NCBI RefSeq assembly: GCF_002631205.1
Contig: NZ_PDLO01000004.1
Coordinates: forward strand, 372,001-436,000
Source: Neolewinella marina
GTDB lineage: Bacteria > Bacteroidota > Bacteroidia > Chitinophagales > Saprospiraceae
Reading direction: 5' to 3'
Length of the DNA stretch: 64,000 bases
Of the stretch, positions 7,934 to 14,575 are shown one piece after another. Under the pieces are notes generated by a model. It had not been told where the DNA came from. It did not search any database and saw only the letters and a program-made list of their open reading frames with translations. A program made the translations under genes and the position numbers. Numbering within the stretch: position 1 is the first letter of the stretch; each line of letters starts with the position of its first letter.

Positions 7934-9306
7934 GCCTACTCCACCGAACGCTGTTCGCCCTCGCCCTGCTGCCGGCCCTGCTCAGCGCCCAGAACCTGAC
8001 CGCCCCCCTGCTGTCGGGCAGCTGGCAGTCGACCTACCACAACCCCGCCATGCTCCACTTCCTGCCGGGAGAGGTCACGGTGGGCCTGCCCGGCGTGGCC
8101 AATGACCTGCAGCTGGAGAATATCCATTACAACGATCTCTTCGTGGACTCCGGTAGCGGTGGCCGCCGCATCCTCAGCCTCGCCGCCCTGGCGGCCCTGA
8201 CGGACGACCGCAACGAGGTACAGGATGTGTTCTCTATCGAAACCCTCGGGGTGGCCCTTCGCCGGGGCCCGTTCTCGCTGAGCGCCTACCACCGCCTGCG
8301 GGTGGAGGGAGAGGCCGAATACCGCGGCGCGCTGGTCGACCTGTTCGTGCTGGGCAATGCCCCCTTCATCGGTACCACCCTGGAAATTTCGCCCCGGGGC
8401 CGCGTCGTCAGCTTCCAGGAGCTGGGGCTTGGACTGAGCTACGCGATCAACGACGTCATCTCCCTTGGCGGCCGCCTGAAGTACCTCGCCGGCACCTCCA
8501 CCGTATCCACCGCGCCCGGCGGCAGCCTCCGCCTCACCACCGGGAGCGAGAACTACGCCCTCACCCTCGAGCAGGACCTGACCCTGCGTACCGTGGGGGC
8601 CCTGGAATACAACGGCCAGCTTAACGAAGTGGAACTCATCTACGAACCCAATCGGCTTTCACCCGGAGAGCTCTTCAGCGGCAATACGGGACTGGGGATG
8701 GACCTGGGCGTGGCCGCCGATCTCGGCCGCCTGCGCCTCAACTTCTCGGCCACCGATCTCGGCGCCCGCATTTCGTGGAAGGAGGAAGTGACGACCCTGC
8801 GCTTTTCCGGGAAGGATACCTTTACCGGGCTGGACGTCCTCGAGGATTTGCTCCGGGACTCCATCTCCCTCGATGAGGCCCTGGACAGCCTGGTGCTGAC
8901 CTTCGATCCGGAAACAAACGCCGATCCCTACCGCACGGAACTATCGCCCCGCTACTACCTGGGCGGGGAGTACGACCTCACTTCCCGCCTCACGGCCGGC
9001 GCCCTGCTGGTGGTGGAGGAGCGGCTGGGCAGCACCACCGCGGCCGTGGCGGTCACGGGGCGCTACGCGGCCACCGACTGGCTGCGGGTGGGCCTGAACG
9101 TGAACCACCGCGCGGGCTTGCGCACCAACGTAGGGATGCACCTCTACGCCACGCCGGGGCGCTTTCAGTTTTTTGCCTCCTCCGACAAGCTGTTCACGCT
9201 CTTGGGTACGGGCAGTCCGGCCCTGTCCGGCATCAGGCTGGGGGCTGGGCTGACGTTTGGATCTCGGGCTGATGCCCCCGCTTCAGCTCGTCCCGGATCT
9301 CGGTAA
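7930..9306 (+). CDS. Outer-membrane protein, DUF5723-like
   Basis: 458 residues. ATG 7930 overlaps the preceding stop (ATGA) and gives a clean signal peptide, MSLLHRTLFALALLPALLSAQ; longer starts inside the previous gene are not credible. The mature part begins NLTAPLLSGSWQSTYHNPAM, the type of N-terminus seen in DUF5723 proteins of Bacteroidota. It continues as alternating amphipathic strands (LRVGLNVNHRAG, LYATPGRFQFFASSDKL, IRLGAGLTFG) as in a beta-barrel. The last 74 nt, including a polar tail SRADAPASARPGSR, lie antisense to the 3' end of mscL. Confidence 0.8.
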   Translation: MSLLHRTLFALALLPALLSAQNLTAPLLSGSWQSTYHNPAMLHFLPGEVTVGLPGVANDLQLENIHYNDLFVDSGSGGRRILSLAALAALTDDRNEVQDVFSIETLGVALRRGPFSLSAYHRLRVEGEAEYRGALVDLFVLGNAPFIGTTLEISPRGRVVSFQELGLGLSYAINDVISLGGRLKYLAGTSTVSTAPGGSLRLTTGSENYALTLEQDLTLRTVGALEYNGQLNEVELIYEPNRLSPGELFSGNTGLGMDLGVAADLGRLRLNFSATDLGARISWKEEVTTLRFSGKDTFTGLDVLEDLLRDSISLDEALDSLVLTFDPETNADPYRTELSPRYYLGGEYDLTSRLTAGALLVVEERLGSTTAAVAVTGRYAATDWLRVGLNVNHRAGLRTNVGMHLYATPGRFQFFASSDKLFTLLGTGSPALSGIRLGAGLTFGSRADAPASARPGSR

Positions 9307-9694
9307 GCAACTGAATGTCCTTGGGGGTGGGTACGGTCTTGTCGCCGGTGTCTTCCGCGCGGTCGCGCAGGGAGTTGATGAGCCGGATGATGATGAACAG
9401 CGTAAAGGCCACGATCAGGAAATCGATCATGGCCTCCAGAAACAGGCCGTAGCCGATCACCACCCCAGGGTCGATCACCTCTCCTTCGGCGTCAAGTTCC
9501 GGTCGCCGGATCACCCAGGCCAGGTCGGCCAGTTCGATGCCCGTGGTCAGGTAGCCGAGGGGCGGCGTGATGATCTGCTTGACCAGGACGTCGACGATCT
9601 TGTTGAAGGCGGCACCGATGACGACCCCGATGGCCAGGTCGATCATGTTACCCTTGACGGCAAATTTTTTAAACTCGGCAATGAATCCGGCCAT
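9233..9694 (-). CDS. mscL: Large-conductance mechanosensitive channel MscL
   Basis: 153 residues, close to the usual 130-150. Opens MAGFIAEFKKFAVKGNMIDLAIGVVIGAAFNKIV, the invariant amphipathic helix and pore-lining TM1. The second TM is FLIVAFTLFIIIRLIN, followed by a cytoplasmic helix LLTEIRDELK. It forms a homopentameric inner-membrane pore that vents solutes on hypo-osmotic shock. An acidic periplasmic loop (PELDAEGEVIDPG) is slightly expanded. The 3' end overlaps the DUF5723 gene on the other strand by 74 nt. The other mechanosensitive channel of this window (MscS-like) is at 14575. Confidence 0.97.
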   Translation of the reverse strand: MAGFIAEFKKFAVKGNMIDLAIGVVIGAAFNKIVDVLVKQIITPPLGYLTTGIELADLAWVIRRPELDAEGEVIDPGVVIGYGLFLEAMIDFLIVAFTLFIIIRLINSLRDRAEDTGDKTVPTPKDIQLLTEIRDELKRGHQPEIQTSAQPPA

Positions 9695-9756
9695 GAATTT
9701 CTGGTTTTTGGTGGGAGCTTTCCTGGCCGTTAACCGCTCCGGCGGCCGATTTGTTA

Positions 9757-9918
9757 GAGCTTGTTTGGGTTTTGCTTTTGTAACCGAAAGCGAGTCACTT
9801 TTTGTTTGGTCGAGGCGCTGAAAGTGGATCGTAGCCGGGTTACGAAGCCATTTTCAGCAACGAAGGCCACGCGAAAAGGGACCGTTTGCAGGTCGAACAG
9901 TAAGGCCCAAACAAGCTC
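9757..9918. mobile_element. MITE with 13-bp terminal inverted repeats and TTA target duplication
   Basis: A 162-bp element bounded by GAGCTTGTTTGGG (9757-9769) and its exact reverse complement CCCAAACAAGCTC (9906-9918). It is flanked on both sides by TTA (9754-9756 and 9919-9921). The interior is an imperfect foldback: GCTGAAAGTGGATCGTA against TTACGAAGCCATTTTCAGC, with further pairing outside it. There is no room for a transposase. A GAG-starting repeat with a 3-bp TNA duplication is the habit of IS1031-type members of the IS5 family, so mobilisation in trans by such a transposase is a plausible inference. The right TTA is the stop codon (TAA, minus strand) of the DUF6427 gene. Confidence 0.75.
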
Positions 9919-10893
9919 TTAGCGGTACAGGCTCACGACCGTCAGCGTAAGCGCGGCGGCAAAAACGAGGAGATGGAAAAACTCCGCCCGGGCTTCGGGG
10001 CGCCGCGCCAGCCACAGGCCCAGCAGGATGCCGAGGGGCGGCAGGACCGCCTGGGCGTCCGCCGCGTCCACTACGCCCCCGAGCAGGCCCACCAGCGGCG
10101 AAAAGAGCAGGACCCAGAAGGCGAAGGCGTTGTTCTTGGCCCCTTCAATGCTGAGCAGGGCACGGCTGCCCGTCCCGCTGAGCAGGGCCACCAGCAGGCC
10201 CAGGGCCAGGATACCGAGGCCGATGAGGTCGTAGCGCGAAGCCGGGGCAAAGTTGCCGAAGCCAAAGCCGGCCAGTTCCCCGTTGGCGAATGCCGGCCAG
10301 CCGCCGCTCAGGTAGGCGACCGTCCCCCCCAGAAAGAAGGCGATGAAGGTGCCCACCAGCAACTGGAAGATGGTCCGCAGATTGGCCGTACCGAGGATGC
10401 TGATGCCCACGATAAAGGCCGGCAGGAACAGCAGGTAGGTGGGTTGCAGCAGGGCTGCCAATCCCAGCCACCAGCCGGCGTTGAAACGGCCCACCTCCGG
10501 CGAACGCCCCTTGTAGGTGCTGCCAATCCCCCCCATGGCCAGCAGCAGGAAGGTGTGCCCCAGGGCCGCCGGGGTGAAGGCGTGAAAGGCCGGCACTACG
10601 CCCCACAGCAGTACCAGGACCAGGCCGGGGAACTGGGTGGTTGTCCGGGAGAAACGGAAGCGGTCGCTGATGTTGTTGGCCACGATGCCCGCCAGGGCCA
10701 GCAACAGCGGGGGCAGGAGGGCGGTAAGCCAGAAGTTGCCGGCCACCAGCCGGGTGATGAGTTCCGAAAAGTAGGTCCCTTCCTCCACCACCGGCGGGGT
10801 ACCCAGCAGCAGCACCGGCAATTGCAGCAGCAGGGCGTAGCCGAACAGCAGCAGGCTGGCAAAGGATTGGTTGGTGCGGAAGAGGGAGAGCAT
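9919..10893 (-). CDS. DUF6427 family polytopic membrane protein
   Basis: 324 residues, almost entirely hydrophobic, with about nine or ten membrane helices (for example LLLFGYALLLQLPVLLLG, LTALLPPLLLALAGIV, FIVGISILG). The opening MLSLFRTNQSFASLLLFGYALLLQLP is typical of DUF6427 proteins of Bacteroidota, whose function is unknown. ATG 10893 follows the batD stop by 3 nt, so it is the third gene of a batC-batD operon. Its TAA stop codon lies in the target duplication of the adjoining MITE, so the insertion left the protein intact. Confidence 0.82.
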   Translation of the reverse strand: MLSLFRTNQSFASLLLFGYALLLQLPVLLLGTPPVVEEGTYFSELITRLVAGNFWLTALLPPLLLALAGIVANNISDRFRFSRTTTQFPGLVLVLLWGVVPAFHAFTPAALGHTFLLLAMGGIGSTYKGRSPEVGRFNAGWWLGLAALLQPTYLLFLPAFIVGISILGTANLRTIFQLLVGTFIAFFLGGTVAYLSGGWPAFANGELAGFGFGNFAPASRYDLIGLGILALGLLVALLSGTGSRALLSIEGAKNNAFAFWVLLFSPLVGLLGGVVDAADAQAVLPPLGILLGLWLARRPEARAEFFHLLVFAAALTLTVVSLYR

Positions 10894-10896
10894 AGG

Positions 10897-12636
10897 CTAT
10901 CGGAGCTGCCGTTCGGTCTCGGTGATCAGGTCGGAGGCCAGGGTGTAGGTTTCATCGAGATCGGCGGCCGTATCCTGCCCGGCGTAAAGGGCCATTTCGC
11001 AGCGGCCCAGCAGGCGGTCGTAGCGGTCGGTCAGCTCCGCATCGGCGCCGGCGTTCCGCAGGACTTCCGCGATATTTCGGCGGTTCAGCTCGCGAACCGG
11101 CAGGTTGAAGCGGTCGCGGAGGTAGCCCAGCAGGGCGCTCTCCACGGCGTCGTAAAAGGGTCGGGGCTCCACCCGCTCCAGGTACTGCCGCGCCTCCCGC
11201 AACCGGGCGGTGGCTTCCTTGCCGGCACGCTCACGCAGCAGCAGGGCGGGGTCGCGGTTGGCCTGTTGCTCCCGGTAGCGATTCCAGCCGATGAGGCCGC
11301 CGCCCAGGAGGAGGGGCAGCAGCATCAGCCCCCAGAACAGCGGGGTGCGGGCCAGGTTGCCGTCATAGCGCCGGCCCGGGGGCAGGGTGGTCGGGGCCGG
11401 GCGCAGGGTGAGGGGCGCTTCGGCCTCGGCGGTGGTGGTATCGATGGTGTAGGTCTGCTGTCCGCTGCCGGCGGTTACCGTCACGGAGTAGGTCTCGGGA
11501 GTGAGGGATACATAGTCGGCTTCGTCGGTATCGAAGTAAGTCACTGTGGGGGCCACCGGGAAGATACCGGCCCGCTTGGGCACCAGCTGGTACTCGAAGG
11601 TCTTGCGGCCGAACATCCCGGAGGGGCTGTCCAGGAATTCCTCCTCGATCACCCGGGGGTCGTAGATGTTCCAGTCGGCCTCGTCGACCGGCACCGGCGC
11701 CTCGAACCGCTGGATGTCCCCCTGGCCGGTCACCCGTACCAGGAGCCGCAGGGCGTCGTCGGTACTCAGGCGGTCGCGGTCGATCTGTACTTCAGCGCGG
11801 TAGGTGCCTACTCCTCCGCTGAAGTCGGCCGGCCGCGGGTGGGGCAGTTCACTTACCAGGATGCGGAGGGTATCGGAGTTCACGGGGATCTGCTCGGTGT
11901 AGCGGCGGGAGAAGCTGCTGCTCGTGCGGGTGCGTACCGCGCCGATCACCATCCGGTAGGGATCGATGGTGAGGGTTCCACTCTTGATCGGGAAGAGGGC
12001 CAGGCTGGCCAGGGTGCGGCGCTGGTATTCGCGGCCGTTCTCCACCACCGTTACCGGCGAGGCGTCGAAGCGGCGGCGGGGCCGGGCGAAGAAGCCGTCG
12101 AGGTCCGGCTCCCGTACCATGTTGCGGGAGATCGGATTGACCGAGGCGTAGAGGTTCAGGTTCAGGATGATCTGCTGCCCCACGTAGGCTTGGTCGGTGC
12201 TCACCTCCGCCCGCAGGAAGTTCTCGGGGGTGGAGCCCGCCGTGCCGTTGCCGGCCTCCAGGACGGTGACGGTTTCGGAGTTGGTCCGGTAGGTTCGTCC
12301 GGCGGCCCGCACGGTGGCTGGGCCGATGGTGAGCTCCCCCGTCCGCTTGGGTTGCAGCATCCAGGAGAAGGTCATCTGGCTGGTGGCCACCCCGTTGATG
12401 ATGGTGGTACCGATGGACCGGCTCGGGCCCTGCAGTACGTCAAAATCGCGGAAGGGCGGCGGCTCCAGGTTCTCGCCTTGGGCGTTGCGCAGGGTGAGGT
12501 GGTACTCCAGGGTGCTGTTGCGCAGCATCCGTTTCTTGCTCACCTCGGCGGTGAAGCTGATGTCCTGTCCCTGGGCAACGGCCGTAGCGGCGCTGCCCAG
12601 CAGGATCAAGAAGAAAAGCAGTAGGCGTATCGTCAT
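10897..12636 (-). CDS. batD: BatD-like envelope protein
   Basis: 579 residues. ATG 12636 overlaps the batC stop (TGATG) and gives the signal peptide MTIRLLLFFLILLGSAATAVAQ; an upstream ATG at 12660 would precede it with polar residues inside batC. The mature protein opens QDISFTAEVSKKRMLRNSTLEYHLTL and contains the PPFRDFDVLQGPS motif typical of BatD (oxygen-tolerance family), followed by Ig-like beta domains. One membrane helix (TPLFWGLMLLPLLLGGGLIGW, about residue 433) leads to a C-terminal cytoplasmic helical domain. BatD works with BatA/BatB von Willebrand proteins and BatC in an envelope complex whose role in stress or aerotolerance is poorly defined. Confidence 0.9.
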   Translation of the reverse strand: MTIRLLLFFLILLGSAATAVAQGQDISFTAEVSKKRMLRNSTLEYHLTLRNAQGENLEPPPFRDFDVLQGPSRSIGTTIINGVATSQMTFSWMLQPKRTGELTIGPATVRAAGRTYRTNSETVTVLEAGNGTAGSTPENFLRAEVSTDQAYVGQQIILNLNLYASVNPISRNMVREPDLDGFFARPRRRFDASPVTVVENGREYQRRTLASLALFPIKSGTLTIDPYRMVIGAVRTRTSSSFSRRYTEQIPVNSDTLRILVSELPHPRPADFSGGVGTYRAEVQIDRDRLSTDDALRLLVRVTGQGDIQRFEAPVPVDEADWNIYDPRVIEEEFLDSPSGMFGRKTFEYQLVPKRAGIFPVAPTVTYFDTDEADYVSLTPETYSVTVTAGSGQQTYTIDTTTAEAEAPLTLRPAPTTLPPGRRYDGNLARTPLFWGLMLLPLLLGGGLIGWNRYREQQANRDPALLLRERAGKEATARLREARQYLERVEPRPFYDAVESALLGYLRDRFNLPVRELNRRNIAEVLRNAGADAELTDRYDRLLGRCEMALYAGQDTAADLDETYTLASDLITETERQLR

Positions 12637-13391
12637 CACCAGTCTTTGGTTCCGGTACAACCCTCCTGGTTCGCCTGTCGCAGGCGGCTCAGGGTGCGCT
12701 TTTCCTCTTCGGCGGCGATCCCGAGCTGGCGTTCGGCTTCCTCGCGGCTCATCTGGGGCTGGTCGGGGTTGGCCCGGGATTGTCCGGGGGTACCGGGTTC
12801 CCGCTGCTGCTCCTCGGAGTCTTCGCCGTCTTCCGACTGCTGCCCCGGTTCGGGTTGCTGTTGCTGGTCGCCGTTTTCGCCGCCCTGCCCTTGCTGCTGT
12901 TGTTGTTGCTGCTGCTGGTCGCCTTCCTGTTCCTGGTCGTCCTGCTGCTGTTGCTCCTGTTGTTGCTGGAGCTCGCGGATGGCCTTGGTGAGGTTGTACT
13001 TGGTTTCGGCGTCTTCGGGGTTGATGCGCAGGCTCTGCTTGTAGCTTTCCACCGCCTGCTGGAAATTCTGCTGGCGGTAGTAGCTGTCGCCCAGGTTGCG
13101 GTAGGCCCGCGAGCGGATTTCCGGATCGTCGGAGAGGCCGGCGGCTTCCTCGTAGCGCTTGGCGGCTTCGGCGTAGTCGCCCCGCTCGTAGAGGGTGTTC
13201 CCCAGGTTGTAGTTGCCTTGGGCGCTGTTGGCCTCCTGCAGGGCATCGCTGTAGGCGCGCTCCGCCTCGGTGAAGTCACCCTCCTTGTACGCCCGGTCGC
13301 CGCGGCGCAGGTCCCGATGGCCGTTCTGGCTCAGGGCGGGGACGCTGGTGCAGAGCAAGAGGAGGAAGGCAATGTAGGCCCGGTAGTGCAT
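12636..13391 (-). CDS. batC: BatC-like TPR protein with Gln-rich tail
   Basis: 251 residues: signal peptide 1-21 (YIAFLLLLCTSVPALS), about three TPR motifs (GDRAYKEGDFTEAERAYSDAL; GNTLYERGDYAEAAKRYEEA; GDSYYRQQNFQQAVESYKQS), then a low-complexity Gln/Glu/Gly region (about 138-200) and a charged tail. The stop overlaps the batD start (TGATG), showing coupling. A perfect -7 box ends 5 nt before the ATG, so this gene is the operon's first. The batA and batB genes that normally precede it are not here. The long leucine-rich frame on the opposite strand is only the shadow of the CAG-rich tract. Confidence 0.87.
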   Translation of the reverse strand: MHYRAYIAFLLLLCTSVPALSQNGHRDLRRGDRAYKEGDFTEAERAYSDALQEANSAQGNYNLGNTLYERGDYAEAAKRYEEAAGLSDDPEIRSRAYRNLGDSYYRQQNFQQAVESYKQSLRINPEDAETKYNLTKAIRELQQQQEQQQQDDQEQEGDQQQQQQQQQGQGGENGDQQQQPEPGQQSEDGEDSEEQQREPGTPGQSRANPDQPQMSREEAERQLGIAAEEEKRTLSRLRQANQEGCTGTKDW

Positions 13392-13396
13392 GGCAA

Positions 13397-13404
13397 CAAA
13401 GTTA
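13397..13404 (-). promoter_or_regulatory. -7 promoter element of batC (TAACTTTG)
   Basis: On the minus strand TAACTTTG exactly fits TAnnTTTG. Five bases (TTGCC) separate it from the batC ATG, so transcription should start at or beside the start codon. Confidence 0.55.
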
Positions 13405-13420
13405 CGGATTGCCGGCGGCA

Positions 13421-13618
13421 GACATCGGATGTTGTTCTTGCGCCAAAACTGAGGACATCGGATGTCTGAAATTTTGTCAGGCCCAGGAATTGTTGGATTT
13501 TTCTGAACGCACCCGTGTATTTCACCAAGATTTTATGAAATAAGATAAGAAATGACCCAAATATTCACCGACAACATCCGATGTCTGACAAGGTGGCAGG
13601 AGGACAACATCCGATGTC
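13421..13618. repeat. Four-palindrome element, copy A (about 196 bp)
   Basis: Four copies of the near-palindrome ACATC(G/C)GATGT lie at 13422, 13455, 13574 and 13607. The spacing is 33, 119 and 33 nt. The left pair and right pair are inverted copies of each other, sharing GACATCGGATGTTGT, then TGCGCCA or TGCCACC, then GACATCGGATGT, so the ends form inverted repeats of about 45 bp around an AT-richer core. The right end touches the stop codon of the alpha/beta hydrolase gene. Copy B at 63813 has the same spacings with a different core. Possibly a REP/BIME-like or MITE-like element; no transposase is present. Confidence 0.8.
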
Positions 13619-13620
13619 TA

Positions 13621-14427
13621 TTATCCCTCATCCGGCACCCGCCGCTCCTTGCGCGTGGCCGGCTTCTCGAGGAAGGCCTGGATGAGGGACAACAGCTCCC
13701 GCGGCCGCTCGGCGTGGATCCAGTGGCCGGCATCCGCTACGGTGGCGAGCTCGGCGAGGGGGAAGAGGGCCTGGATACCGTCCCAATCCTCGTCGTGGAC
13801 GTAGCCGCTCTTGCCGCCCCGCACGAAGAGGGCCTGCCCCGGGAAGTGCTGGCCGAGGGTCCCCACGGGGGCGATGAGGTTGTCGTAATCACGGTGCAAC
13901 ACCTCCAGGTTCATGCGCCAGCGGAAGCCCTCCTCGTTGTCGCGGGCCAGGTTCTTGAGAAGGAACTGCCGCACGCCGGCGTCTTCCATATGGGGCCGCA
14001 TGCGCTCGTCGGCCTCGCGGCGGTCTTCGAGGCTGGCGGGGTCCAGGGCGTGGAGGGCGGCGAAGACGTCGTCGTGCCCCCGCCCGTACTGCCGGGGTGC
14101 CATGTCCACCACGATGAGTTTTTCCACGAGGGCGGGATAGGTCAGAGCCGTCTGCATGGCCACCTTGCCGCCCATGCTGTGGCCGAGGAGGTGGCAGCGG
14201 TCGACGGACTGCTCCTCCAGGAAGGCGGCGAGGTCGTGGGCCATCAGCGGGTAGCTCATCTCATCGGCGTGGGGCGAGCGGCCGTGGTTGCGCAGGTCCA
14301 CCAGGATGACACGGTAGTGGCCGGCCCACTGCCGGGCCAGGGTCTGCCAGTTGTCGAGGTTGCCGAAGAGGCCGTGGAGGATGACGAGGGGAAAGCCTTC
14401 GCCGTAGGTTTTGTAGTTCAGTTGCAT
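13621..14427 (-). CDS. Alpha/beta hydrolase, YbfF-like esterase
   Basis: 268 residues. The HGLFGNLDNW oxyanion segment (about 18-27), nucleophile elbow GHSMGG (S84), Asp108 in VVDMAPRQY and His235 in AGHWIHAERP together give a complete catalytic triad in the positions of the YbfF (acyl esterase) group. There is no signal peptide, so it is cytosolic; it probably hydrolyses short acyl esters or thioesters. The C-terminus is unusually basic (ATRKERRVPDEG). The stop codon abuts the four-palindrome element. The gap to the next upstream gene (14428-14574) holds a GGCACCCGCG repeat. Confidence 0.9.
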   Translation of the reverse strand: MQLNYKTYGEGFPLVILHGLFGNLDNWQTLARQWAGHYRVILVDLRNHGRSPHADEMSYPLMAHDLAAFLEEQSVDRCHLLGHSMGGKVAMQTALTYPALVEKLIVVDMAPRQYGRGHDDVFAALHALDPASLEDRREADERMRPHMEDAGVRQFLLKNLARDNEEGFRWRMNLEVLHRDYDNLIAPVGTLGQHFPGQALFVRGGKSGYVHDEDWDGIQALFPLAELATVADAGHWIHAERPRELLSLIQAFLEKPATRKERRVPDEG

Positions 14428-14556
14428 GGGTTTATGGTATGCTCGCGACGGCGCGCGCCGGGGTATTATGTAGTTATTCGAATGACGCCGGCGGGCCCGG
14501 TGAGGTTCGCGCCGGCGGAGGGTATCTGTCGTTCGGGGGGCAGAGAGGGGTTCCCC

Positions 14557-14575
14557 GGCACCCGCGACCGCGCCC
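14557..14575. repeat. Dispersed GC-rich word GGCACCCGCGACCGCGCCC
   Basis: Differs at one base from the 19-mer at 21060 and 27724. It lies at the 3' end of the MscS-like gene, its last base being the last base of the reverse-strand stop codon region. Confidence 0.5.

Noticed and set aside
9973-12624. A very long open frame (over 880 codons) on the plus strand
   Set aside because: It is the antisense shadow of DUF6427 and batD, produced by GC-rich third codon positions; its translation is rich in Gly, Gln, Ala and Val with no domain.
12780-13469. Leucine-rich hydrophobic frame that looks like a membrane protein
   Set aside because: It is the complement of the CAG-rich (Gln) tract of batC.
14428-14574. 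Possible small RNA or gene in the hydrolase-MscS gap
   Set aside because: Apart from one GC-rich repeat word no promoter, hairpin with U-tract or protein-like frame was seen.
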